The translations under genes were made by a program, and so were the position numbers. A stretch of DNA of 64,000 nt from Epiperipatus broadwayi. Lineage: Eukaryota; Onychophora; Udeonychophora; Euonychophora; Peripatidae. Positions 12,083 through 22,960 of the stretch are shown here, in pieces. The stretch's first letter is position 1. Each line of letters opens with the position of its first letter. Under the pieces are notes generated by a model. It saw nothing but the letters and a program-made list of their open reading frames with translations, searched no databases and was not told where the DNA came from. The stretch is from assembly GCA_028023455.1 (NCBI GenBank), contig JAQFVV010006647.1, positions 477,001 through 541,000 on the forward strand. The letters run 5' to 3'.

Positions 12083-13190
12083 GCAATGGCTGAAATTGAG
12101 GTGCATAAAATTAAAATCAATATTGTTTTATATGTAATAAGTTGAGTTAAATAATTTCTGCCATCTTCAGATACAACAATAGTGTTTACTAAATAAAATG
12201 ATTTTTCCAACTTTATAACCAAATTTGAATGTTAAAAAAGTGTTCAAAGATCTTAACTTATTTTGCAGAAAAACTTGGCAATAATATATTAAAAAATAAT
12301 TTGGTAGTTTAATCTGATAAAGTCCACTTTTTCAGAAATTTTTTTGCTTTATACAAGACTTGATTTCATTACCACGTTGTTTTTATTTAATTATTGATTA
12401 TATTTGCACTACAATAAAAGAACGATGAAAAAAAAAAATATCCAAAAGACATTTAATGAGGTCAAATTTAATAGTTGAAAATGAGAGCTTGTTATAAATC
12501 ATCTTTTAAACTAGATTTGACCATCTTCTTAGAAAACAAATAAAACATATTGAACTTGTCAAATTTTGCCAAACAGGTAATTCATGAAATTAAGAAAATT
12601 TCTCAAGTTATAAGTTATATAGTGGCAATACCTGTTGCTTAAAACTGTACATTATTCATATATTCTTATATTAAAATTTCACTTTAAAATGTACCTATGA
12701 AGGTGCTAGAGACAAAAAATTGATTTCTTACAGTGTATAAGATAATGCATTAAACAATATCCTAGAAGGAAACTGGAGATGAGAGAAAGAGGAAGAGAAG
12801 AAAGATAAAACAAAAAAAAATATGTTTTTTTATACATAGAAGACATGAGTAAAACTGATAATTTTTTTTTAGTTGATCATCTATTTTTAAAATCATTCAT
12901 CATGGTTTAGAAAAGTGATGGAGTATTTAAAGAATAAAATAGACATGATGTTTAACTAGCACTAGATGACAATAACAACAAGATTCACTTTTAAAATTTA
13001 CATGGATTGCACTTGCATCAGAAACAATATTCTGCTTTATACATTTCTCAGTATAGGTCATACTGGAATTTGGCATATATTTATCTGCAATATAGAATGA
13101 ATTAGCAGGATTTTATTTATTAACAAGAGACAAAGCTTGCATAATTCTGAAAATATTTTCATATGTTTATCTTTAATCAATATTATATCA
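12083..13190. other. AT-rich non-coding DNA
   Basis: No ORF, RNA or repeat recognised. Confidence 0.5.
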
Positions 13191-13195
13191 TTCAT

Positions 13196-13288
13196 GGGTT
13201 AATGCATTGGTAGAGTGAGTGTGATGTCCTTAAAGCTAGAAGTTCTTTGTTCTCTAACTTCTTATGAACTTTCAAGTAATAAAGCCAT
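13196..13288 (+). mobile_element. tRNA-derived SINE, family S2, copy c (decayed)
   Basis: It has the A-box-like TGCATTGGTAGAGTGAG and the family tail aacttcttatgaactttcaa gtaataaa seen at 10.0-10.3 kb. The centre is more diverged than copies a and b. Confidence 0.65.
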
Positions 13289-13559
13289 GAATGTTGTTAA
13301 TAATATTTAATATACAAAAAACTGCTATACAGACATTTATTATTAATCAAGAGTATACATTTCTCAGAAAAATTATTATGATAGGGTAATAAATATTTGA
13401 AAGATTTATATATACTTACAGCTAATGTTTAAAAAAGGTGTATAAAAGTAGTCAGCACTTAAACAATATCAGTATCATAAACAATTAACAATGTCAATCT
13501 GTGGCCAAAGCAACCTCCTTTTTACAATGAAGGCAATTTTATCTATGGTTCAATAGATT
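13289..13559. other. AT-rich non-coding DNA
   Basis: No feature recognised. It ends at the proposed boundary of repeat R1. Confidence 0.4.
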
Positions 13560-16500
13560 TGCCAATATTCCAAGCCCCCTAAGTTTAAATTTAGATTTAA
13601 TTAATAGGAAAATAATATTTAATTTTCTATATGTTTTATTTTAATAATAAGTATTTGATTCAATAAAATGTTTTACTTTTCTTATCACGTAATAATATAA
13701 AAATTCTAAACAATTGTCTATAAAATTTTCTGACATTTTTTAAAAACATAAAATGAATATTTTACAGAGTTATAAATAATTGTAAAAGGGAGAAAAAATT
13801 ATAAAGTGATCTAAACAATCTCTCTCTTCAATAATTATAATTAATTACTAATTTTAATTTTAACTTTGAAAATTTATTAAGAGAAGAAATTTTTCTCTCT
13901 AGTAAATTACTTCATAAATGTTAATTCAAACTTTAAGAGAGATGAAGTTTTATGTTTAATAATATTGTTAATAAGAAAAGAAGAAAAAAATATGATTTTA
14001 ACATTTGTTAAAATTTTAGTTTAATTAATAAAAGGTTTACTTTCTCTCTTTTCTCTTTATCTCTCTCCAAAAAAAGGTAGTATTTGTCAAATCAGCCTAA
14101 TTAATCTGTTAATATTGTTTTGATTTTTTGCAAGAATATTTTAATTAAGTAAAAAATATCAAAATTTTATAATCTAATTTAAAATTTAGACTTGATTTTT
14201 AAACCGCTAATTATATTATTGGTTGTGTGAGTTAAAAATCAAAGCTTTTAATTGGCCAACTCACATACTGAAGACAAAGCCAATTGCCAAAATATATTCA
14301 CCTATAATATTAAATTCACTTCAGATTCATTTATAAAAAGTATATTAATAATTTTTCAGGTTATGAAAGTGAACGAAAGTTCTTTCAAAAATAAATTGCT
14401 ATTTATTTATTATAAAATATTCAATTTCAGCAAATTTAAAAGCAAACATACAAACAAAGAGTTGCTGACATAAATGCTTTTTTTTCAGTTTTATGTTATG
14501 GAAAAGTAAATATTTTTTTTTGCTAAAATCTTAAATATTTTTACTAAAATTTTTAATATTTTTCTAAAATAATTTTGTTTTTTAGCATATTTTATGAAAA
14601 TGATTTGTAATTTCTCAAAATATACTTTTATAATACTTTAAATCATATTCAAAATGAAAATCTCAGCGTTTTCCTTTATTTTCTTTGATCAGGCAGTTTT
14701 TTTGTTCTTTCCAGCCAATCAGAATGTCTTTGTCAGCTGAGAGCTGGCTGAGAGCCAATCACCAACAAGCTTACTTTTTTGTTTAGCTTTAGAGGCCATT
14801 TTATTGATTTTTTACAGGGCAGCATCTCACAAAACTTTTAAAAACCTAACTAATAAGTGTAAAATGACTATCCTAGCATTAAAAATAATGGAATTAGAGT
14901 GATGTCAATTGTCAATGAGAGGTCTCATAAGAGGCGGGTTAAGAGTTAATGACAATGTTGAAACAAAGAAATAGCTAAACCATTGTATTTGTAACAATTG
15001 ACCTAATTGGTTATTATTAATTGTGTAATGTTGGAGACAGTTTGGGATTGTCATAAAGATAGGGTTGTTCCAAAATTATAAAAAGGGATGAAGATTAATC
15101 AAAAGACCTAAGGGTCTTGTGAGAAACATTTCGTTTTGATCCCATTGTCAAAAAGGAAAGGAGAAAAAAAGTCATGATCCAGTTGCTGAAAAAGATAGTA
15201 GAAGAAAAAATCCTGACAGAGCTGATAAAAAAAAAAGCATCAGAAATCTTATTTAGGCTTAACTAAGCTGTTAACATACTATCATTTTAATTTTAAAGTG
15301 TTTTCTACAAAGAAAACAATGTGCTAAATTCAGCTAAACACTATCATCATCTTTCTTCATGGAACCTGTCATTACTGGAATAAAATGTGAAATAGAAAAA
15401 ATGCCCATAATATAATATAGAACTTTGTATTGAACCAAGAACCCAAGTCTATATGTATTAGCCTTCCCTGAAAAATTTATAAGAAAGAAAATCGATAAAT
15501 ACATGCTGTTTGGTAACCTGAAAATACTACAATCTAAAAAATGATAAATTAATCTTGTACCTCATATAAAAACCCTCAAGATGGAAACCAACAGAGCAAG
15601 TGGAAAATTGTAGCTACAAAAAAAATGCAAAGAAATTTCAGACCATGGATAATAGTATTTTTATGGGAACATGTATTTTTATTTAGTTTTAAAAAAGAGT
15701 ATTTTTTTATAATAGTAATAATTTTATAAAAATAAGATTTGACAATTTTAAATACTTTCATTTATTGAAACATATTTTTTAATCTATTCAATTATTCTCT
15801 TCAAAATTATGAAAAATATTTTTGGAAAACTTAATTTTATAAAATTTAAAAATGTCTTTTTAAACATGTTTTTTATTTTTAGTCCCCCCTGCCCCAAATT
15901 TAACTAAGGATTAATTAGACTAATGTAAAGATTGTTATCTATAATTTTTAAAATGTTATTCTTCCAAATTTTGTTAGTTAAAGAAATAAATCAATAAAAG
16001 CAAAAGTTATTTAATTTAATAAATAAAAATCAACTGGTTAATCACAATTTGTATAAAACTATATATTTTTGATATGATAAATAAGTTATGAAATTTCATA
16101 TTATCTGATCATTTTCTTTTTTAATATTAATTAGTCTTTAAATAATTTTTAACAAAATGTTTAGTGTTAATGTCTGTATTCTTTCAGCTATCTGGATCAT
16201 GAAATGGCAGTTTGTGTGTGTCTTGATTTCAATACAGCTTAGAGTTAAGACACTTTTAAATTATTCCAATAAAATTATTTAATTATAGCAGATTAAACCT
16301 ATATTTTTTAAAAATTATTTAGAATAAGCTGTTATGTTTATTTATTTATCTTTTGTTTATAGTAATAGTTTATAGAGTTTCTGCTTCCTGATCTAGATTA
16401 GAGCAGAATGATTATTTACAGAGATTAGGGGGTTAAGTTGGTGTTTAGACAACCAGATCATAATCATGGATGATATAAAAGTGTTATTCTTTAAAGTCCA

Positions 16501-16955
16501 TGCACTACATTTTTACTTTATCTTTTATTAGACATTAAGTTTATAATTGGAAAGTACATTAATAGTACAATATGTTCAAAATATTGATGATTATCAGCAT
16601 TGTTTAGTATCTTAGTATTACTTTTTATTGTGGATAATGGATTAGCACTTAAATATATGCATTCAAATTATTGTTTATATAATGTACACCAAAATTGACA
16701 CTGGCTAGATAAGTAACTTGTTTATAATGTATCTCTTTAATTTCTAGAGTACACATTTTAAAGTCCTATTACAATTTGACTATTAATTTTGTTGTTGATT
16801 GTTCATGATGATTACTTTTGTTAAATTCTGGGAGAAGTTATTGCTAGTTTTATTCTTTGCTAATCTCTCTGCTCTTATTCAGTGGATATTACATATCTAT
16901 TCCATATTTATTCACATGCCTTAATGTTTACTCTTCTACACTTCATACTATTGCA
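13560..16955 (+). mobile_element. R1 large LTR-like repeat, upstream copy
   Basis: About 3.4 kb, colinear with 24,059-29,335 at moderate identity. Shared landmarks include attaagagaagaaa, ctctcttttctctttatc, gacctaattggttatta, gttgttccaaaattataaaa and tgttttctacaaagaaaaca. Its proposed ends (tgccaatattcc... at 13,560, ...catactattgca at 16,955) match those of the downstream copy (tgtaacattata..., ...cataccattaca), giving TG...CA termini. A decayed Gag lies between the copies. I infer 5' and 3' LTRs of an old element whose LTRs are unusually long. A plain segmental duplication is the alternative. A 736-bp insertion interrupts this copy. Confidence 0.6.
14203..14938. mobile_element. TTAA-flanked DNA element inserted in R1
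   Basis: The other R1 copies lack this segment, so an empty site can be compared. The insert is flanked by TTAA (14,199-14,202 and 14,939-14,942) and ends ACCGC...GCGGG, short inverted termini. A TTAA target duplication is characteristic of piggyBac-type elements. No transposase is seen; the only opening (14,252-14,473, 73 codons) is unrecognised. It is best read as a non-autonomous piggyBac-like element. Confidence 0.6.
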
Positions 16956-17603
16956 AATATCACCTTGTGTGAGGCCTAATGATGATAAAGTTCCAGTGAT
17001 TAGTGGCCACACAACTTGAATCTCACAAAAAAATACAAAACAAAACTCTGTCTTTTAATACAGAATTAATTTAAAATGTATTAGTGTGAAATGTGATAAG
17101 AGTATAGATGCTGATTAAGTTATATATTGATTATAAAATTATAAAATAATAGTATTAATGTATATTAAGGAGTTTATATTTAAAATAAAATAGAAAATCA
17201 GAGGATGATTTTTGTAGATTGGATTGTTTTTGACTACTGGAGTTTGCTTAGCTGTACTTTCTGTACTGGTGATGGGTGGAGGGTTTGTAACTGGCTTGAG
17301 GATACAATGTTTCATAAAACTCCAAAGAGTGTTCTATGTCAGATATTGCTGTAACTCACTTTAAGATTTTCATATTTCTTATTGTTTATTGTGGTTCAGT
17401 TAACATAGTCCTGCCATGATCTCCAGCCTTTAATTCTCCATGGAAAAAAACAAGGCATAGTTTTGTATTTACCAGCCCCTAAGATTAAAAAAACCCAGGG
17501 CTTTGCAAAAAATTTTTCATTGTTATTTTTATTTTGGATTGTAGGTAATTTATAGAGTCTAAATTGAAATAGACCTGGTATCTATGCTGTTTTCTACACT
17601 TAT
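16956..17603. other. Presumed internal region of the old R1 element
   Basis: It lies between the upstream R1 copy and the young gypsy insertion. No ORF or convincing primer-binding site was found. It is assigned to the R1 element by position only. Confidence 0.3.
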
Positions 17604-17951
17604 TGCTGTGTCTGAGGGTTACTCTATGAGAGAGAACCAGTCAGCAAGCCTAATAATAATCCAGGGTTTTCACAGATAGCAAATTATCACTATTACCATT
17701 CGAGGATGGTTTCTTCTTGGAGACTAGATATCCTTCCAAGGTGTTGACTACTTTTACACACGTGAACCTGGACACAAGAGAGAGAGTAGATCGTTCTACC
17801 ATGCTATTTATATCCATGCTTATCGATCTGTCATGTCTGGTCTGGATAAACGATAGCAGCGCTCTCTTTATATTTATTTAACAGAGTAATCCATAAGCAG
17901 GTATGTAGTTTTTACGTATTTATACTTAAGTCTGTAGGTGGGTATATCGCA
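17604..17951 (-). repeat. 3' LTR of the gypsy element
   Basis: 348 bp. In element orientation it starts TGCGATATACCC and ends ...CACAGCA. It contains TATA-like strings (gtataaatac, gatataaata). It is identical to the 5' LTR except for one transition. Confidence 0.97.
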
Positions 17952-17967
17952 CTCCTCCCCCTACTCT
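17952..17967 (-). other. Polypurine tract
   Basis: In element orientation agagtagggggaggag lies directly against the 3' LTR start. This is the expected position and composition of the plus-strand primer. Confidence 0.9.
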
Positions 17968-17982
17968 GGAAATAAATGGAGC

Positions 17983-18291
17983 TTAACTACAAACGTAGTC
18001 TTTAAACTTAACAGGTAAACGACGTGCTCTGGAAAGTCTTTGTGTTTTTAACCCTTCTTGCACTGGGTCACACGGTACATCCTCCAACTCTTCATCTTTT
18101 GAAGTATCCTTATTAAATACCATTTCCAGATCGGTTTCATCTCCACGTTCCGTTTCTATATTTGTATCCAACGGCATTTCTATATTTGTATCCAATGGCA
18201 TTTCACTCTCGTCCTCTGATGCAGGGTCATCTCGATGGTGGTGAAGGTGGTTTATGTGTTTTCTAAATGATTTTTTATTTTGTAACTCCAT
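17983..18291 (-). pseudogene. C-terminal tail of gypsy pol, separated by an in-frame stop
   Basis: About 102 codons in the same frame as the upstream pol segment but separated from it by a TAA at 18,301-18,303. It begins just after the region expected for the integrase GPY/F-type module, with a basic stretch (SFRKHINHLHHH). An acidic, Asp/Glu-rich linker follows with a duplicated 8-residue motif (EMPLDTNI). It ends with a basic segment (RLSRARRLPVKFKDYV), typical of gypsy Pol C-termini. Around the stop another frame gives a better match to the expected domain, so small frameshifts rather than a simple nonsense change are likely. Confidence 0.75.
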
Positions 18292-18300
18292 CAGACGAAT

Positions 18301-19587
18301 TTATTTTGACAGTAGCTGTTTTACAGTTCCCGGGATCCATTTACTCTTCAACACATCATAAATCCAAACGTCTTCACCGGGTAGAAACTTATCCGTTGAG
18401 AAAACTCTGCTCTTATGGTTTCCAGGCAAAAGTTGTGATAGATGTGTCCGGCACTTCCAACCCATTAATAACTCTGCTGGGGTTTTTCCTGTTGAAGTAC
18501 TCGGTGTGAAATGCTGTGTATACATTGCTTGCACTAACGCATCCGACATGTTCTTTAATTGTAATTTTTTTATGGTGTACTTTAGGTGTTGCACTCCTTG
18601 CTCAGCTATACCATTGCTCTGAGGGTGGTATGGTGGTGTGAGAGTATGTTCTATTCCTCTGTCCCTCAGAAAATCTTTAAATTTTGTTGACGTAAATCCT
18701 GCACCGTTATCTGTCACAACATTTTCCGGATAACCGTGGGTAGCAAACACTTCATTTAACACCCGGATGGTGCACTCAGCACTGGTATCTTTTATGGCTT
18801 TTACCTTTTCTGGGTCTGGGCGGCGTCCTTTTTCAGTTATGATGTGTCCGAGAAATTTAATTTCCTTCGCAGACCATATACACTTTCCTACGTTTAATTT
18901 TGCTTTAGCTTGGTCTAACTTCGAACAAACCTGATCCACACGCTTTTCAAGCTCGTTTTCTGTCTTGCCAATGATGAGAATATCGTCCAAGTACGGGATT
19001 ACCCCGTCCATTGCTCTAAAAAGCATATTCATTTTTGCTTGAAACACGTTTGGTGTGATCGTTATTTCATACAGTAATTTATTGCACTTATATAAGCCTT
19101 TGTGCGTGGTTAATGTGAGTAGCTCTGCCATCTCCTTAGTTACAGGAATCTGATGAAATGCTGTTTTCAGATCTATTTTTGCAAAATATTTTGCCTTCTG
19201 TAATACTGCCAATACTTCTCGCACATTTGGAATGGGGTAAGCTCCCTTATTTATATATTTATTTATTGTGAGATGATAATCTCCACATAACCGTAAACTA
19301 CCCTCTGGTTTCACAATCGTCACTATCGGGGTTGCCCACGACGACTCTTCCGTAGGTGTGAGAACTCCTTTAGCTACAAGATCATTTAATTCTTTCTCTA
19401 CTTTTTCTCTTATCGCAAACGGCACTTTTCGAGGTTTATATATAATTCCTTTTGTGTCTTTCACTAGTTCAATATCCACTGGTCTAGTTCTAAATTCCGA
19501 CACTCCAGGCCTAAACAATTCCGGGTATCGTTCTTTTATGGTAGTTTCTATACGGACCTTTTTTAATATTTCCACACGTATTCCCAA
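18301..19587 (-). pseudogene. Truncated gypsy pol: RT fused in frame to distal integrase
   Basis: A 428-codon opening. Residues about 50-250 are reverse transcriptase, with catalytic Asp in KIDL (139) and YLDD (199-202) and with LGHII near 246-250. At about residue 267 the text jumps without a frame break to the distal integrase core: TDNG (Asp293) and NGIAEQ (Glu329) have exactly 35 residues between them, as in the D,D-35-E family. The C-terminal module begins with GEDVWIYD. RNase H, the integrase zinc domain and the first catalytic Asp are absent, so the product cannot be a working polymerase-integrase. Some RT positions look altered (LLYEI where gypsy RTs usually have a P-F-G-type motif). 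It overlaps gag-protease by 25 bp in another frame. Confidence 0.92.
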
Positions 19588-20708
19588 AGCCGCAAACCAA
19601 TTTCTGCCGAGTAACAGGCTAATATTATTTTTACTATATATAATTCTAGGTACTTATGTCTTTTATTCAACGTCACTGGCACGGTAGCTTTCCCTTGAAT
19701 ATTTATTCTATTTCCGTTTATATCCGTGGCAAACACATCTGCTTTCCATAGCTTTAAGTTATTATCCCAGTCTTTTTTTATTCCCATCCAGTCTTTATGT
19801 GATATAATTGACAAGCCGGCACCGCTGTCCACTTCCATTGTCATCTGTCTATTGCAAATTTGCAATTCTACACGAATGTTATCCAATTTGGTGTCGTCAT
19901 TTCTAACGGCATTGATAGATACTTCACGTTCCACCTCACTCCGGGGCTTGTAATCTGATTTTTTTCTTGGATATTTGCCGTCTCTGGAATGACACACAGC
20001 TGCTAAGTGCCCTCTAGTGTTACACATCCTGCAAACTTTGTCTTTATATCTGCAAATATTTTTCAAATGTCCTATTTTTCCACAGCAATTACATGTTTGT
20101 TTCTTACTGTAGCCACTGAAGGTCGCGATATTATTTCTTTCCCTTTCTATACTGAAGGCTATTTTTTCTGGGATTTTTGCCATAGTGTACTCCGATGCCA
20201 TATTTAACATGGCCTCCTGTGCAACGCATTTTTCCATGGCCGTTTTGTAATTTAAATCGGAATCACTCAAAAGCACTTTCCTAAATTTATTATCTGACAT
20301 GCCGTATAGGAATTGTTCTAACAGAGAGTCATTTATTTCTTGTCCGAATTCACAATCCTTCGCTAATTTTCTCAATGCAAGGTCATAATCCACATATTTT
20401 TCCTGCGGTAATTTCATTCTGCTTCTTAATCTCAGATGCGCTATCCACTTTGATGTCTTCGGTACGAAATATGCATTTAGTCTCTCTATGAACTCCTGGT
20501 AAGGTAGGACTTCCAGACGCTTTGGATCGGTAAGCCTATTTGCCAATTGGATCATGTCTTGACCCGTGAAATATAAAAGAGTAGCAATTTTATAGCGGTC
20601 CTCTTCGATTTTATTTATGAAGAAATAATATTCCACTTGTGCTATGTAAGTTTTCCAGGAGTCACTGTTATTTACATCGAACTCACGTATTGCCGTACCT
20701 GCCGCCAT
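19563..20708 (-). CDS. Gypsy Gag plus aspartic protease, 381 codons
   Basis: The ATG at 20,708 lies 35 bp beyond the primer-binding site. Residues 1-195 form a helical capsid-like region. Two CCHC zinc knuckles follow: C206-C209-H214-C219 and C226-C229-H234-C239, both CX2CX4HX4C. A basic linker leads to the retroviral-type protease motif DSGAG (Asp294). Gag packages the element RNA and the protease would mature the polyprotein. The frame runs out shortly after the protease: an A-run near 19,633 appears one base short, and the sequence expected to lead into RT continues in a different frame. Gag-pol was therefore probably one continuous frame in the ancestor, and this copy is frameshifted. Confidence 0.93.
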   Translation of the reverse strand: MAAGTAIREFDVNNSDSWKTYIAQVEYYFFINKIEEDRYKIATLLYFTGQDMIQLANRLTDPKRLEVLPYQEFIERLNAYFVPKTSKWIAHLRLRSRMKLPQEKYVDYDLALRKLAKDCEFGQEINDSLLEQFLYGMSDNKFRKVLLSDSDLNYKTAMEKCVAQEAMLNMASEYTMAKIPEKIAFSIERERNNIATFSGYSKKQTCNCCGKIGHLKNICRYKDKVCRMCNTRGHLAAVCHSRDGKYPRKKSDYKPRSEVEREVSINAVRNDDTKLDNIRVELQICNRQMTMEVDSGAGLSIISHKDWMGIKKDWDNNLKLWKADVFATDINGNRINIQGKATVPVTLNKRHKYLELYIVKIILACYSAEIGLRLWEYVWKY

Positions 20709-20742
20709 TTTTTTTTTTGTGCGTCGCTTAACTTACGGTTCT

Positions 20743-20760
20743 ATCCTGTCAACTGCGCCA
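20743..20760 (-). other. Primer-binding site of the gypsy element
   Basis: In element orientation TGGCGCAGTTGACAGGAT, three bases inside the 5' LTR. The TGG start (complement of tRNA CCA) and the TGGCGCAGT core resemble the tRNA-Ser-type sites known in some insect gypsy elements. The tRNA assignment is inference. Confidence 0.85.
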
Positions 20761-20763
20761 CTC

Positions 20764-21111
20764 TGCTGTGTCTGAGGGTTACTCTATGAGAGAGAACCAG
20801 TCAGCAAGCCTAATAATAATCCAGGGTTTTCACAGATAGCAAATTATCACTATTACCATTCGAGGATGGTTTCTTCTTGGAGACTAGATATCCTTCCAAG
20901 GCGTTGACTACTTTTACACACGTGAACCTGGACACAAGAGAGAGAGTAGATCGTTCTACCATGCTATTTATATCCATGCTTATCGATCTGTCATGTCTGG
21001 TCTGGATAAACGATAGCAGCGCTCTCTTTATATTTATTTAACAGAGTAATCCATAAGCAGGTATGTAGTTTTTACGTATTTATACTTAAGTCTGTAGGTG
21101 GGTATATCGCA
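20764..21111 (-). repeat. 5' LTR of the gypsy element
   Basis: 348 bp with TG...CA ends, next to the right target duplication. It contains the element promoter in minus orientation. Confidence 0.97.
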
Positions 21112-21116
21112 CTTAT

Positions 21117-22570
21117 CATCCAGTGGGTGGATTCCATATCTATCCCAGAATCTTAAGTATCAGGTTTTCATCAGATCTCTGAGAAAGGTTTTGACAAATG
21201 GTTTCTTATGTAAACTTCTTGTACATGCATATGTACTTAAAAATTAAAAATAATAATAAATATTAGTGAAATGAAAATCAATCACACACACCCAAGAAGG
21301 ATGGGAATGAAGAATAAAGCAGGTAAATAAATTAAATTTGACAAATAAATCCAGATATTGAGACAATAAGGTTTTAGAAAAGGTAGATTAGGGGTAATAA
21401 AACTAGTTTTAGGTAAGATAAAAGGTTACATAGAAGAAGAGGTGATGTTAAACTTATTTTAGGAGATATTTTACAAAAGTTCAAATTCATATTTCCAGTG
21501 TAATAATATTTTAATACAGTTTTTTTTAAAAGATTAAAGAGTTCTATGACAGAAAAATATATGCTGACATCAAAATTGAAAAGGAATGAAAATGACCAGC
21601 AATCACTTGAGGGAGCAAAAAGAATAGAGGATATGACCATGCCAGCCAAGTAATACAAATATTTATGGACAATCAAAAAAGATTTGAATAAGGTAAAAAA
21701 ACAAAAGAAATATTAAACAAATGAATCAGTAAAGAGAAAAGGAAAGAGAACAAAGAGAAAAGAATAGTAACAAAACAGAAGAAAAAGAAAAGGATAGTAA
21801 AAAGAGAGCAGAAGACACTCAAATTCTTCTAATAAAAATAGAAGCTATAAGCAAAAAGAAGAAGATAATAAAAAGGAGCGGCAGAAATTTATATAATTTT
21901 AACAAAAGTAGAAAAAAGTAACCAGAATAGTTAGATGCTGTTTGTGGAGAAGAAAGAAATTAATTAGCAAAGAGAAGAAATGTTGTTAAGTAAAATAAAT
22001 TACAATCAAAAGATGTGCATTCAAATATAGAGAAAAGTGATCAAAAAAAAAAAATAGATAATAAAATAATGAAACACAGCATACAAAATGCTGTTCAGAA
22101 CATTACATAAATAATGGAAAAAAAGATTTAAAAAAGCAGAAAAAAATTGTCAATGTTATTGATCAAATGCAGGACAGACTTAAAGAAAAGATAAAACTTT
22201 GACTGTCAATATTATCAATCAAATGCTGATTAGATTTTAAGAGAGATGAAAATTAAATCAAATAGTAAAGAGGATAAATCTATGGAATCAGAAGTGAATG
22301 AGGAAGTGATACAACAAATGCAGATTTAAGTATCAAATATTTAGGAAACTAACTGAAAAATAAATAAGTATAAAAGGTTCCAATCACAAACATGCAAGAA
22401 ATTATTGCTCATCTGGAAACGATAGAATTGAGAAATAAAGACAAATAAAAACTCCCCAAGTTTAAAGCATTTAAAATTGCTAAAAGGAGTTTAGATATGA
22501 TCAAATTCCACTGAAAGTGGAGAAATGGAAATCAAAACAGTTGCTAAAGAAAAGACCTGGGTGAACTCAA
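21117..22570 (+). other. Purine-rich internal region of the old R1 element
   Basis: Strongly A/G-rich on the plus strand, especially 21,700-22,300, so translations are Lys/Glu/Arg-rich but full of stops. It lies directly upstream of a decayed capsid. It could be a degenerated charged or coiled-coil N-terminal Gag, comparable in composition to the intact ORF at 47.5 kb. That comparison is inference. Confidence 0.35.
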
Positions 22571-22594
22571 TTCCTCATGTCAAGGCACCTAATT

Positions 22595-22960
22595 TAATAA
22601 ACCAATTCCCAAAGATAAAATTTTTTAGGGGCCAAGTTGATGAGGCTTTTATTGAACATTAAATTAGCTTAATTTTTTTTAGGATAAACAAGATTCCAGA
22701 AGAAAGTAAAATAGAGACAGCTCACAGTCACTTACAGGAGTCATCACAGGCATTATGGGGTTCATTATTTATCAAGCCTAGTACTTTTGAAAGTTATAAA
22801 GAAGCATTATTGGCTAGTTCATAGGAATGAAGACTATAAGAAGAATGTAAATGTACTTAGTGTCACAAGAATAATATAAACCTGGAGAAACCTATACCCC
22901 CTCTGTCAGATGATGTGGCTAAATTGAGAGTCCTTATGGCACCTCTTCTAATTGAAGGCA
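22595..22960 (+). pseudogene. Decayed retrotransposon Gag (capsid) relic
   Basis: From about 22,598 to 22,821 one frame reads through a capsid-like segment interrupted by one internal TAA and ended by a TAG. It has a FPKIKFFRG start, then INKIPEESKIETA, then SSQALWGSLF and a Phe-Glu-x-Tyr-Lys helix. This is the typical order of Ty3/gypsy-type Gag capsids (hydrophobic start, P-x-x-x-K helix, A-x-x-W). A further segment in another frame (SDDVAKLRVLMAPLL near 22,905) continues the similarity. It is inactive. It lies between the two R1 copies and supports reading them as LTRs. Confidence 0.6.

Larger units (their letters stand above)
17604..21111 (-). mobile_element. Young Ty3/gypsy LTR retrotransposon, 3.5 kb, internally deleted
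   Basis: A complete insertion on the minus strand: two 348-bp LTRs, a 5-bp target duplication CTTAT (17,599-17,603 and 21,112-21,116), a primer-binding site, a polypurine tract, gag-protease and a truncated pol. It is markedly richer in GC than its surroundings. The LTRs differ at one position (ggtgttg versus ggcgttg), so insertion is very recent. At 3.5 kb it is shorter than typical gypsy elements because a pol section is missing. It sits inside the old R1 element. Confidence 0.97.

Noticed and set aside
18267-20207. Plus-strand openings across the gypsy element
   Set aside because: Antisense shadows of gag and pol.
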